Assembly (NCBI RefSeq): GCF_000798815.1
Contig: NZ_JTLD01000020.1
Coordinates: 1-64,000, forward strand
Length of the DNA: 64,000 nucleotides
DNA from: Alistipes sp. ZOR0009
GTDB taxonomy: Bacteria; Bacteroidota; Bacteroidia; Bacteroidales; ZOR0009
Direction: 5' to 3'
The notes beneath the pieces were generated by a model. The model was not told the origin of the DNA, searched no databases, and was given only the letters and a program-made list of their open reading frames with translations. Shown here piece by piece: positions 42,531 to 50,399 of this stretch. Within the stretch, counting starts at the first letter, position 1. Every line of letters begins with the position of its first letter. A program made the position numbers and the translations under genes.

Positions 42531-43223
42531 CTATATCGATGCCGCAATATCGCAAACGCGCAGTATGCTGTCGGCCTGAAAAAAGAGGGGCGAATCGAGC
42601 TTGATGTCTACCTTCTCGTGGCTCCAGGTGGTGTGGAAGGGGACGTGTACGCCGTAGCCGCCAATTTCGAGCACGGGGATGATGTCCGACTTGAGCGAGT
42701 TGCCTACCATTAGGAACTCGGCAGGTGCCACATCTAGGTGCTTTAGCAGCTTTTGGTAGTCGGAAGGCCCCTTCTCCGACATGATCTCTACGTGGTGGAA
42801 GTACTTTTCGAGCCCCGACTTGTGCAGCTTCCGCTCCTGATCGAGCAGATCGCCCTTGGTAGCCACCACCAGCCGGTAGCTTCCGTGCAGCTGCTCGAGC
42901 GTTTGCTCTACCCCGGCAAGCAGCTCTATCTCTTTTTCGAGCATCTCCTTCCCAAATCCGATAACCTGGTTAACGATGCCCGGCGATAGCGAGCCGTTGG
43001 AGATGCGAGCTGCCGTTTCGAGCATCGATAGGATGAAGGCTTTGATACCGTAACCGTAGAGCGGAATGTTGCCTATTTCGGTTTTAAGCAGCTCGCGCGA
43101 GATTTCGTGCGGCTCTAGGAACTCTTCGAGCAGGTGGCAAAAGCGGTGCTCCACCTCCTGAAAGTAGGGCTCGTTTACCCAAAGGGTATCGTCGGCATCG
43201 AAGGCAATGGTTTTTATGGGCAT
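42531..43223 (-). CDS. HAD-family hydrolase
   Basis: 230-aa cytoplasmic phosphatase-like enzyme. Motif I is FDADDTLW (D9 nucleophile, D11), motif II VVATKGD, the lysine of motif III lies in PSDYQKLLKH, and motif IV is FLMVGNSLKSDI. A helical cap lies between residues ~20 and 95. It resembles YjjG-like or phosphoglycolate-type members; the substrate is unknown. Its promoter element lies 16 bp upstream, directly beside the 42-bp repeat array. Confidence 0.9.
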   Translation of the reverse strand: MPIKTIAFDADDTLWVNEPYFQEVEHRFCHLLEEFLEPHEISRELLKTEIGNIPLYGYGIKAFILSMLETAARISNGSLSPGIVNQVIGFGKEMLEKEIELLAGVEQTLEQLHGSYRLVVATKGDLLDQERKLHKSGLEKYFHHVEIMSEKGPSDYQKLLKHLDVAPAEFLMVGNSLKSDIIPVLEIGGYGVHVPFHTTWSHEKVDIKLDSPLFFQADSILRVCDIAASI

Positions 43224-43238
43224 GGTGGTTGTTTTTTA

Positions 43239-43246
43239 CAAAAGTA
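43239..43246 (-). promoter_or_regulatory. -7 promoter element of the HAD gene
   Basis: TACTTTTG on the minus strand (plus: CAAAAGTA) fits TAnnTTTG, 16 bp before the HAD start. The repeat array starts immediately upstream of it. Confidence 0.6.
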
Positions 43247-43650
43247 GGGATTCCGATTTGTTTGACGTCGGGTATTTTAAGCTTTTCTATCAGCTGTCGC
43301 CTATTTTTAGGTGTTTGGAAGCCGAAACCCATCAGCTGTCGTGCACTTCGACGGTTGGAAAAATGGTAATCCATCAGCTGATGAGCATTTCGACGCTCGG
43401 GAAAATGGTAATCCATCAGCTGATGAGCATTTGAACGTTCGGAAAAATGCTAATCCATCAGCTGATGAGCACTTCGACGCTCGGAAAAATGGTAATCCAT
43501 CAGCTGATGAGCATTTGGACGCTCGGAAAAATGGTAATCCATCAGCTGATGAGCATTTGGACGCTCGGAAAAATGCTAATCCATCAGCTGATGAGCATTT
43601 GGACGCTCGGAAAAATACTAATCCATCAGCTGATGAGCATTCTCTGAGGA
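43242..43650. repeat. Tandem array of 42-bp units, each with a palindrome
   Basis: Near-identical units start at 43368, 43410, 43452, 43494, 43536 and 43578, with a truncated unit at 43620. Each contains the palindrome CATCAGCTGATG followed by GAGCA and a GACGCTCGGAAAAATG-type tail. Older copies keep the exact 42-bp phase to the left (ATCAGCTG at 43331 and 43289), and a still more degraded one lies near 43242-43283. Variation between units is confined to a few bases. Because 42 is divisible by 3 and the unit lacks stops, it is open in several frames (for example a 14-residue unit NPSADEHLDARKNG), but no supported gene covers it. Confidence 0.95.
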
Positions 43651-43690
43651 GTAGATCTAGCTATTGTAGCATGCTGGGCGAGCTTGTAGG

Positions 43691-46075
43691 CTAAAAGTCG
43701 ACTTGGAACCGGGCTTTTATTTCGAATCGGGGGGCGTGCTGCAGCTTGTGCGGCGATACGCGGTAAACCCCTTCTATCCTAAAGAAGTTGAGGATGTTTT
43801 CGAAGCCTCCGCCTACCTCCAGAAAGGGTTGCTTTAGGCCGTGGAGCATAACAGGAAAGTCCAGAACCTCCCTGTGCTTGCTGGATAGCGATCCGGTAAT
43901 CATCTTTGCCGAAACTACCTCGCGGAGGTTCAGCTCGCGCAGCAGCGGCAGCCGGTTGATGATGGCGCCATTTAGGTGGTATTCCATAAAAAGGCTGGCG
44001 TACCTGTCGCTGGCCAGCTGCAGGTTGTTGAGGGTGTTGAACCGGTAGCGGGAGTAGCCGTAGGTTTCGTTTCCACGGTGCACCTCCAGCAACGGAAAGG
44101 GTACCGAGCCGGCTATTACTCCAGCCTCCAGCGCGTACTGCAGCTTTCCTAGTCCCACATTTACGTAGTGCTTGTAGGCTAGATGCAGCTTTAGGTACTC
44201 GCCCTTGCTTTGTGGGGTGGAGTAGTGTCCACCTGTAACTACCATATTAATTATCGGATATCGGGTGCCGAGGTAGTAGCGGCGCAGAAACTTATCGGTT
44301 GTCTTTTCCTTAAACGAAAGCCTTGTTTGCAGGCTGATGCTGCTGTTGCTAATCTTGTCGACAGGCGTACCGTTATAGGAGAAGGGGATAAACTCGCCCG
44401 AAGAGATGGTTTGAAAGTCGACTTTTACGCGAGATGCTACGCCTTTTGCAACCTCGCGCTCGCCCCAAACCGATAGGGTTTTGGAGATGGAGAGCCGGTC
44501 GTTGCGGCGGCGGCTGGCAAGCGATGCAATGAGGTTGTCCTCGCCCGCATGGAGCGAGTTTTCGCGTAGCAGCATCAGGTTGTCGTTGCTTCCGATGATG
44601 GTCATATCCTTTTCGTAGTCGATGCCCAGCAATGTGCGGTGCTCGCAGGATGGCTTGTAGGCAAATCCTGCTCCATACTTCCACTCCTTGTCTCGAAATC
44701 CGTAGCCCAGCTTGCCCGATAGCGAGTAGCGGGGGTGGAAGCTTTCTCCGGTACGGGCAGCCAGCGTTAGGCGCAGCCCCTCCACCTTGTTGTGCTTTAC
44801 GTACTCGAGGTAGGGACCAAGGTCCAGCTTCCCAAGGGGGAAGTATCCGGTAATGGCCGTTGTGGTAATCTTGTCAATTCCGCGCATCCACCACAGGTTG
44901 TTTAGCGAGTCGAGCTCGTGGTTTACCCGCAGCTCCTCTATGGAGAGGGCCGGCTGCACCTCCTTGGGGGCGTTGCTGGCAATGGTGTCATTCCCTATGG
45001 CTACGCTGCTGTAGTGGGTTGTTTTGTTGATGAGGAGCTTGTGCTTGCCATCAACCTTACCGCCCTTATGGTAGTAGAGCTCGGCAGCCACGCTGTTCTT
45101 ACGGAAGAAGAGAAGCGTATCGTTTACCGGGGCAAACTCGTACTTTATTTCGAAATCGGTAAGGTAGTTGATGTTGGCCGATTTGGGCAGGGCTGTCTCT
45201 ATCTTTCTAAGCGCCCACGTTTGCTTGTCAACAAGCATGAAGCCCTTAAAGGCGAGGTCCTTTTTTACCTTAGGCTTAAATTCGATGGTGTAAACCATGT
45301 TGCCGTTGATTAGGGCGCTGTCTTTTAGGTAGTACTTGTAGTACGATAGGCCGTTGTCGCCGATGGGGCTGTAAAATGTTTTACCGAAGAGGTCTATCTT
45401 GTTTTGGTAGAAGTTTACCTCTGCGCTCATGGCCGATTCGTACCCATCTACGTGGAAGTCGGCAAGAATACCGAGCCCGTTTTGCTTTTGGTAGATTACC
45501 TCCTGCTTCTCTAGCCCGGTGGTATGGTCGATAATGTTGTTGGCCCTTTTTTCGGAGTAGTATATCGGAAGCCGCTTGTCGTTGGCCGAGGCGGTGGTGT
45601 CGTTTTGGAGGTCTCTTCGTTTGTCTACCTGTACGGCTATTTTGGTGTTGGTTTGGCACCGGTACTGGCTAATGCTGGTGGGGTCGTTCTTCTTTCGGGA
45701 GGCAATAATCCGTCGAAGTATGGGGTGCGCTGGGTTTTCTCCTGGGCGAACTACGATTTCGTTAAGCGCGTAGGTCTCCTCCTGTAGGTAGATGATGTAG
45801 GATGGATCGGTTAGGGCTGCCACGGGCACAACAACGGTCTTGTAGCCAATGGCCGAAACCGCTAGGGAGTCTTTTTTTACTTTGCTTTTAATGTAGAAAC
45901 GTCCCTTATCGTCGGTGCGCGTACCGATGGTGGTACCCCTAAAATGGATGTTGGCGTAAGGTATGGGCTGCTTTGTTGCCTCATGCTTTACTGTCCCTGC
46001 TATATCCCCCCCGTGTGTTTTGTCATCGAATGACATAAATGCCAATGCGGCAAGTGTAATTAATAGTAACCTCAT
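43691..46075 (-). CDS. DUF5686 outer-membrane protein with carboxypeptidase-regulatory-like domain
   Basis: 794-aa exported protein. The signal peptide (MRLLLITLAALAFMSF) is followed by a beta-sandwich of the carboxypeptidase regulatory-like type (~24-100; ATKQPIPYANIHFRGTTIGT). The remainder is the DUF5686 region, which ends in strands typical of an outer-membrane barrel and a terminal phenylalanine (RFQVDF). RIIASRKKNDP and FKGFMLVDKQTWALRKIE are characteristic of the family. Its function is not established; members lie in the outer membrane of Bacteroidota. No partner gene is adjacent. Confidence 0.85.
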   Translation of the reverse strand: MRLLLITLAALAFMSFDDKTHGGDIAGTVKHEATKQPIPYANIHFRGTTIGTRTDDKGRFYIKSKVKKDSLAVSAIGYKTVVVPVAALTDPSYIIYLQEETYALNEIVVRPGENPAHPILRRIIASRKKNDPTSISQYRCQTNTKIAVQVDKRRDLQNDTTASANDKRLPIYYSEKRANNIIDHTTGLEKQEVIYQKQNGLGILADFHVDGYESAMSAEVNFYQNKIDLFGKTFYSPIGDNGLSYYKYYLKDSALINGNMVYTIEFKPKVKKDLAFKGFMLVDKQTWALRKIETALPKSANINYLTDFEIKYEFAPVNDTLLFFRKNSVAAELYYHKGGKVDGKHKLLINKTTHYSSVAIGNDTIASNAPKEVQPALSIEELRVNHELDSLNNLWWMRGIDKITTTAITGYFPLGKLDLGPYLEYVKHNKVEGLRLTLAARTGESFHPRYSLSGKLGYGFRDKEWKYGAGFAYKPSCEHRTLLGIDYEKDMTIIGSNDNLMLLRENSLHAGEDNLIASLASRRRNDRLSISKTLSVWGEREVAKGVASRVKVDFQTISSGEFIPFSYNGTPVDKISNSSISLQTRLSFKEKTTDKFLRRYYLGTRYPIINMVVTGGHYSTPQSKGEYLKLHLAYKHYVNVGLGKLQYALEAGVIAGSVPFPLLEVHRGNETYGYSRYRFNTLNNLQLASDRYASLFMEYHLNGAIINRLPLLRELNLREVVSAKMITGSLSSKHREVLDFPVMLHGLKQPFLEVGGGFENILNFFRIEGVYRVSPHKLQHAPRFEIKARFQVDF

Positions 46076-46382
46076 CGTTTTTCCAATATATTCTCTAAGC
46101 CGCCTTTCGTGGATAGCTCAATAATGAGGCTATACCAATCTCTAATCCTACTATTGCACTTTTTTATCTGGTGGTGTAAAACTCGTGCCGAAAGTATTGT
46201 TTCTTCTTCAGATAAGAGCGGTTGAGGGGAGCTATGTACTACCTGTTATAATTAAAAAATGTTAACTATGCGTGGTGGTTTTTTGAAGCCCTTTGTAGTT
46301 GTGCCGGTTTTGGAGGGCAAGCCTAAGGCCGTGCTGCTGATTCTTATCGCATTATTCCTATATTTGCACAAAAATCAACAGT
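46076..46382. other. Intergenic region between divergent genes
   Basis: A 307-bp spacer between the DUF5686 gene and engB. Apart from the engB promoter element at its right end I see nothing supported. A short reading frame from 46259 overlaps the engB start in another frame and looks spurious. Confidence 0.4.
46359..46366 (+). promoter_or_regulatory. -7 promoter element of engB
   Basis: TATATTTG fits TAnnTTTG, 16 bp before ATG 46383. Confidence 0.6.
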
Positions 46383-46994
46383 ATGCAGGTAAAGAGCGCA
46401 GTATTTGTGAAGAGCGCCCAAAAAGCGTCGCAGTGTCCTCCGCAAACGCTACCCGAGTTTGCCTTTATTGGGCGATCGAATGTGGGGAAATCGTCGCTGA
46501 TCAACTATCTTACTCGCCAGAAGGGGTTGGCAAAGGTGTCGGGGACTCCCGGCAAGACAAGGCTTATCAACTATTTCTTGGTAAATGATAGCTGGCATTT
46601 GGTCGATTTGCCCGGATACGGCTACGCGAAGGTGTCTAAAACCGACCGTCAGGGGTTTTCGGCCATCATTACGCAGTACCTAGAGGCTCGCGATAAGCTT
46701 ACCTGCCTGTTTGTGCTGGTGGATTCGCGCTTGGCACCACAGAAGATGGACGTCGAGTTTATGACGCTGCTGGGCCAGCATGGAATTCCGTTTGCCATTG
46801 TCTTTACCAAAACTGATAAAATAGGTATTCAGGTGTTAAAAGATAATGTTGATGTTTACACCAAGAAGCTGCTCGAATACTGGGAGGAGCTGCCGCCGAT
46901 GTTTTATACGTCGAGTTCGAAAAAGAGCGGGGCGGACGAGGTGCTTGGCTACATCGAGGAATGTATTGCAATCGTTAACACAAATATGGAGTAG
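46383..46994 (+). CDS. engB: Ribosome-biogenesis GTPase EngB (YihA/YsxC)
   Basis: 203-aa GTPase needed for assembly of the large ribosomal subunit. G motifs are complete: G1 GRSNVGKSS, G2 region GTPGKT, G3 DLPGYGYAKV, G4 TKTDK and G5 SSSKKSG. ATG 46383 fits the promoter position. It is a single gene, followed 73 bp later by prs, which has its own promoter element. Confidence 0.96.
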   Translation: MQVKSAVFVKSAQKASQCPPQTLPEFAFIGRSNVGKSSLINYLTRQKGLAKVSGTPGKTRLINYFLVNDSWHLVDLPGYGYAKVSKTDRQGFSAIITQYLEARDKLTCLFVLVDSRLAPQKMDVEFMTLLGQHGIPFAIVFTKTDKIGIQVLKDNVDVYTKKLLEYWEELPPMFYTSSSKKSGADEVLGYIEECIAIVNTNME

Positions 46995-47020
46995 CATTCG
47001 TTATTTAAGGCTCTATTTTA

Positions 47021-47028
47021 TACTTTTG
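47021..47028 (+). promoter_or_regulatory. -7 promoter element of prs
   Basis: TACTTTTG fits TAnnTTTG, 39 bp before ATG 47068. Confidence 0.6.
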
Positions 47029-47067
47029 CCAAGTCAACTTTAAAACACGACATAATTTACCGAATCA

Positions 47068-48012
47068 ATGGCTCAAAAGCATTCGATCAAGTTCTTCGCT
47101 GGAAGGAACTCTCGTTATCTTGCTGAGAAAATCGCCAACAGCTTTGGCATAGAACTGGGAAAATCATCGGTTACAGAATTTAGCGATGGCGAATTCCAAC
47201 CCTCATTCGACGAAAGCGTCAGAGGATGTACCGTCTTCATTATCCAATCTACCTTCCCACCCACCGACAATCTCTTCGAACTTTTCTTAATGGTTGATGC
47301 TGCTCACCGTGCTTCGGCTCACAAGGTGGTAGCGGTAATGCCATACTTTGGATGGGCTCGTCAGGATCGTAAGGATAAGCCTCGCGTGTCGATTGGTGCC
47401 AAGCTGGTTGCCAACCTGCTTAGCGCGTCGGGGGTCGATCGTATTATGACCATGGATTTGCATGCCGATCAGATTCAGGGATTTTTTGATGTTCCTGTCG
47501 ATCATCTTTACGCAAGCTCCATTTTTGTTCCCTACATTAAGTCGCTCAACCTCGAAGATTTGGCGGTTGCAGCACCCGATATGGGCGGAGCAAAGCGTGC
47601 GCATGCCTACTCTCGCTTCCTCGATGCGTCGATGATTATTTGCCACAAGCAGCGCGAAAAGGCGAATGTGGTTGGCCATATGACTGCAATTGGAGATGTT
47701 AAGGGTAAAAATGTTATCATTTTTGACGACATGATTGATACCGCTGGTACAATCGCTATGGCGGCTGATATGATGATGAGCATGGGAGCCAAGAGCGTTC
47801 GCGCGGTGGTAACACACCCAGTTCTTTCGGGACCTGCCTACGAGCGCATTGCCAATTCGGCCTTAACCGAGGTTTGCGTAACGGATACAATACCTTTGCG
47901 TACCGATGTGGATACTTCAAAAATAAAGGTGCTAACCGTAGCCGATCACTTTGCCGATGTAATTGACAAAGTTTACAACTACAAGTCAATTAGCTCAACC
48001 TTTATTCAATAA
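47068..48012 (+). CDS. prs: Ribose-phosphate pyrophosphokinase
   Basis: Makes PRPP from ribose-5-phosphate and ATP for nucleotide, NAD and amino-acid synthesis; 314 aa, usual length. N-terminal FFAGRNSRYLAEKIANSFG, the ATP-binding YFGWARQDRKDKPRVSIGA, the metal-binding TMDLHADQIQGFFD, and the PRPP loop NVIIFDDMIDTAGTI are all intact. No signal peptide. rplY follows 104 bp later with its own promoter and leader. Confidence 0.97.
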   Translation: MAQKHSIKFFAGRNSRYLAEKIANSFGIELGKSSVTEFSDGEFQPSFDESVRGCTVFIIQSTFPPTDNLFELFLMVDAAHRASAHKVVAVMPYFGWARQDRKDKPRVSIGAKLVANLLSASGVDRIMTMDLHADQIQGFFDVPVDHLYASSIFVPYIKSLNLEDLAVAAPDMGGAKRAHAYSRFLDASMIICHKQREKANVVGHMTAIGDVKGKNVIIFDDMIDTAGTIAMAADMMMSMGAKSVRAVVTHPVLSGPAYERIANSALTEVCVTDTIPLRTDVDTSKIKVLTVADHFADVIDKVYNYKSISSTFIQ

Positions 48013-48022
48013 GAATAATTGC

Positions 48023-48030
48023 TATATTTG
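48023..48030 (+). promoter_or_regulatory. -7 promoter element of rplY
   Basis: TATATTTG fits TAnnTTTG, 86 bp before ATG 48117, giving a leader of about 80 nt. Confidence 0.6.
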
Positions 48031-48036
48031 CAATCT

Positions 48037-48116
48037 CAAAAATCAGCCTTCTCGTTGATTGAAGGTGTGATGGGGAGCCGGGTAGGCTCTGAGTAACACA
48101 ATAATATTATTTTAAG
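48037..48116 (+). promoter_or_regulatory. Folded 5' leader of rplY
   Basis: Two stems can be drawn. GAGCC (48075-48079) with GGCTC (48085-48089) forms one. CCTTC (48047-48051) with GAAGG (48061-48065), or alternatively AATCA (48041-48045) with TGATT (48056-48060), forms the other; these last two exclude each other. Ribosomal-protein leaders are often autoregulatory; that use here is inference. Confidence 0.4.
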
Positions 48117-48722
48117 ATGAAAAGCATTGAAATTAACGGTACTCTTCGTACTGACCTTGGAAAAAAAGGTGCTAAAGACATCCGTCGTAGCGAGCTAACT
48201 CCTTGCAACATTTACGGAAATGGTGAAAACATCAACTTTACCGTAGTTACAAAGGAGCTTAAAGGGCTACTTTACACTCCAAGCGCTTATATCGTTGATC
48301 TTAACATCGGCGGAAACAAGGAGAAGGCAGTACTTCGCGAAGTACAATTTCACCCAGTAACTGATGAGGTTCTTCACATCGACTTCTACCGTATCACCGA
48401 CGACAAGCCTGTAACCATCGAGGTTCCTGTTGTTCTTAACGGTAACTCTGAAGGTGTAAAGCAAGGGGGTAAGCTTCAGCTAGCAACTCGTAAGTTGAAG
48501 GTTTCTGCTTTTGCTAAGGATCTTCCTGATACATTCGAAATCGACATCACCAACTTAGGTCTTGGTAAGACTATTATGGTTGGCGAGCTAGAATTCCCTA
48601 ACGTAACTATTCTTAACCCAAAGAGCACTGTAGTTTGCGCAGTTAAGATGACTCGTGCTGCTCGTGGTGCTGCTGCTGCTGCTGCACTTGCTGCTCAAAA
48701 CGCAGGAAAGAAGAAGAAATAG
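48117..48722 (+). CDS. rplY: 50S ribosomal protein L25/Ctc, long form
   Basis: 201-aa 5S-rRNA-binding ribosomal protein with both domains of the TL5/Ctc type: the N-terminal L25 domain (~3-92; RSELTPCNIYGNGENINF, VDLNIGGNKEKAVLRE) and the C-terminal beta domain (~93-180; EVPVVLNGNSEGVKQGGKLQ). It ends in an alanine- and lysine-rich tail. A strong terminator follows, then pth, the same neighbour that L25/Ctc has in many bacteria. Confidence 0.96.
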   Translation: MKSIEINGTLRTDLGKKGAKDIRRSELTPCNIYGNGENINFTVVTKELKGLLYTPSAYIVDLNIGGNKEKAVLREVQFHPVTDEVLHIDFYRITDDKPVTIEVPVVLNGNSEGVKQGGKLQLATRKLKVSAFAKDLPDTFEIDITNLGLGKTIMVGELEFPNVTILNPKSTVVCAVKMTRAARGAAAAAALAAQNAGKKKK

Positions 48723-48742
48723 TAGTAAACACTATTCGATAC

Positions 48743-48776
48743 AAGGCGTTAGGAATATTATATCCTAACGCCTTTC
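48743..48776 (+). terminator. Terminator after rplY
   Basis: AAGGCGTTAGGA (48743-48754) and TCCTAACGCCTT (48763-48774) form a perfect 12-bp stem with an 8-nt loop, followed by T. Confidence 0.85.
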
Positions 48777-48800
48777 GTCTATAATGTAAACTGTATTGTT

Positions 48801-49364
48801 TTGAAATATTTGATAGTAGGATTGGGTAATATTGGCGACGAGTACGTTAATACCCGACACAACATCGGTTTCAAGGTGGTTGATGCCTTTGCAAAGGCTG
48901 CAGAGGTGCCTTTTGCCACCAAGCGCTACGGCGATGTGGCTGAGGTAAAGCATAAGGGACGAAACTTTATCCTGCTCAAACCGTCAACCTACATGAACCT
49001 GAGCGGTAAGGCCGTTAGCTACTGGATGCAGGCCGAAAAGATTCCGATCGAGAATGTATTTGTGATTGTTGACGATATTGCGCTGCCCATGGGCTCTATC
49101 CGCATACGCGAAAAGGGTAGCGATGGTGGACATAACGGGTTGAAGCATATTACCGAGATTCTGGGTACGCCAAACTATGCGCGATTACGCTTTGGTATTG
49201 GCGATAAGTTTGCCAAAGGCAAGCAGGTAGATTACGTGCTTGGTCGTTGGACGGAAGAGGAGGAGAAGGTGCTTCCTGCGCTTATCGATCACAGCGTTGA
49301 GGCAATAAAGGGTTTTGGAACGATTGGCATCGAGCGTACCATGAACTTTTACAATAAAAAGTAG
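48801..49364 (+). CDS. pth: Peptidyl-tRNA hydrolase, TTG start
   Basis: Recycles peptidyl-tRNA released from stalled ribosomes; 187 aa. The family N-terminus is [12 protein letters not shown]; here the first codon is TTG at 48801 and no in-frame ATG lies upstream before the rplY terminator, so a TTG start is the simplest reading. Key residues are visible: NTRHNIGF (catalytic histidine), [10 protein letters not shown], and [12 protein letters not shown]. The S4 gene follows 6 bp later, and DUF4924 overlaps that one, so the three form an operon. Confidence 0.95.
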   Translation: MKYLIVGLGNIGDEYVNTRHNIGFKVVDAFAKAAEVPFATKRYGDVAEVKHKGRNFILLKPSTYMNLSGKAVSYWMQAEKIPIENVFVIVDDIALPMGSIRIREKGSDGGHNGLKHITEILGTPNYARLRFGIGDKFAKGKQVDYVLGRWTEEEEKVLPALIDHSVEAIKGFGTIGIERTMNFYNKK

Positions 49365-49370
49365 ATTAAT

Positions 49371-49787
49371 ATGGCTGCAGAAGTAACAACAGTTCGCATC
49401 GACAAGTATTTGTGGGCTATTCGTGCTTTTAAAACGCGTACGGATGCTGCAGATGCTTGTAAGTTGGGACGTATAACTATCAACGGAGGAGAGGCAAAGG
49501 CTTCAAGAGATGTTAAAATTGGCGATTTGATTGGCGTGAAAAAAATGCCGGTTATCTACACGTTTAAGGTGCTTGCGCTCATCGCAAACCGACAACCTGC
49601 CAAGAATGTGTACCTGTATGCCGAAAATATGACTCCTGAGGAGGAGTTGGAAAAGCTAAAGATGGCTCGAACCACACTCTTTGCCTATAGAGACAAGGGT
49701 GCTGGTCGTCCAACAAAAAAAGAGCGTCGAGATATTGACGATTTGATGGAGAACTACTACTGGGGTGGGGAGGACCTTGATGAATGA
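49371..49787 (+). CDS. S4-domain RNA-binding protein (Hsp15-like)
   Basis: 138-aa protein with an N-terminal S4 RNA-binding domain (~7-70; IDKYLWAIRAFKTRTDAADA, then GRITINGGEAKASRDVKIGD). It resembles Hsp15/HslR, which binds free 50S subunits carrying nascent chains. The basic C-terminal tail (GAGRPTKKERRDIDDL) is typical. Encoded between pth and the DUF4924 gene, with an ATGA overlap to the latter, so it is translationally coupled to its neighbour. Confidence 0.92.
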   Translation: MAAEVTTVRIDKYLWAIRAFKTRTDAADACKLGRITINGGEAKASRDVKIGDLIGVKKMPVIYTFKVLALIANRQPAKNVYLYAENMTPEEELEKLKMARTTLFAYRDKGAGRPTKKERRDIDDLMENYYWGGEDLDE

Positions 49788-50335
49788 ATTTAGCGTCTCA
49801 AAAACGGAAAGAGAATGTTGCCGAATATATCCTGCTTATGTGGCAGATAACGGACTTGCTTCGTACACTTCAGTTTGACGAGCGGAAGATACAGCAGGTG
49901 CTAGTTGCCCCTTTAAATTTGCCCGAAGATCAGGCAAAGGTGGAGTTGTCGTGGTACATGGATCTTTGTGATGTTATAAAGCAGGAAGGAAAGACCGCAG
50001 CTGGTTTTATTTCAATTACCGAATACCTTATTGGAGAGCTCGCTGATTTTCATACGCGATTGCTTAATGAACCCAACGATGAGGCATATAAGATGATTGT
50101 GTTTAATGCCACACCTGCAATTGTTGCATTTAAGGAAAAGGTGGCAACACCTCAGCCAACCGATGTTGCATATGCTTTTTACGCCCTGTATTCGAAGCTG
50201 CTAATGAAGTTGCGCAATACGGAGATTAGCAGGCAAACCGAGGAGTCGTTCGACGAGATTACCCGAATGGTGGCCTACCTTTCAAAAAGATTTGGGCAGT
50301 TTGAGAGGGGGCAATTTTCTTTTACAGAGGATTAA
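49784..50335 (+). CDS. DUF4924-family protein
   Basis: 183-aa helical cytoplasmic protein, apparently DUF4924 (EYILLMWQITDLLRTLQFDE, ELSWYMDLCDVIKQEG). No enzymatic motif and no signal peptide. Function unknown. Its start overlaps the end of the S4 gene by 4 bp, and a terminator follows, so it is the last gene of the pth operon. Confidence 0.8.
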   Translation: MNLASQKRKENVAEYILLMWQITDLLRTLQFDERKIQQVLVAPLNLPEDQAKVELSWYMDLCDVIKQEGKTAAGFISITEYLIGELADFHTRLLNEPNDEAYKMIVFNATPAIVAFKEKVATPQPTDVAYAFYALYSKLLMKLRNTEISRQTEESFDEITRMVAYLSKRFGQFERGQFSFTED

Positions 50336-50349
50336 TGTCCTGATGTAAA

Positions 50350-50384
50350 CGACAAAAGGCTTCCTTATGGGAAGCCTTTTGTCG
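50350..50384. terminator. Bidirectional terminator
   Basis: A perfect 15-bp stem (50350-50364 with 50370-50384, core AAAAGGCTTCC) with a 5-nt loop lies between the convergent DUF4924 and ferritin-VIT1 genes. Confidence 0.85.
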
Positions 50385-50399
50385 TTATATATTGTAAAA

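Noticed and set aside
43284-43650. CRISPR array
   Set aside because: Units are 42 bp and near-identical along their whole length, with no unique spacers, and no cas gene is in the window.
43311-43694. 127-codon reading frame made of 14-residue repeats
   Set aside because: The unit is stop-free in several frames on both strands because it is 42 bp; there is no promoter, conserved start or signal peptide, and its 3' end runs into the DUF5686 stop region.
46259-46588. 109-codon plus-strand reading frame overlapping engB
   Set aside because: It covers the engB promoter and start in another frame and has no family features.
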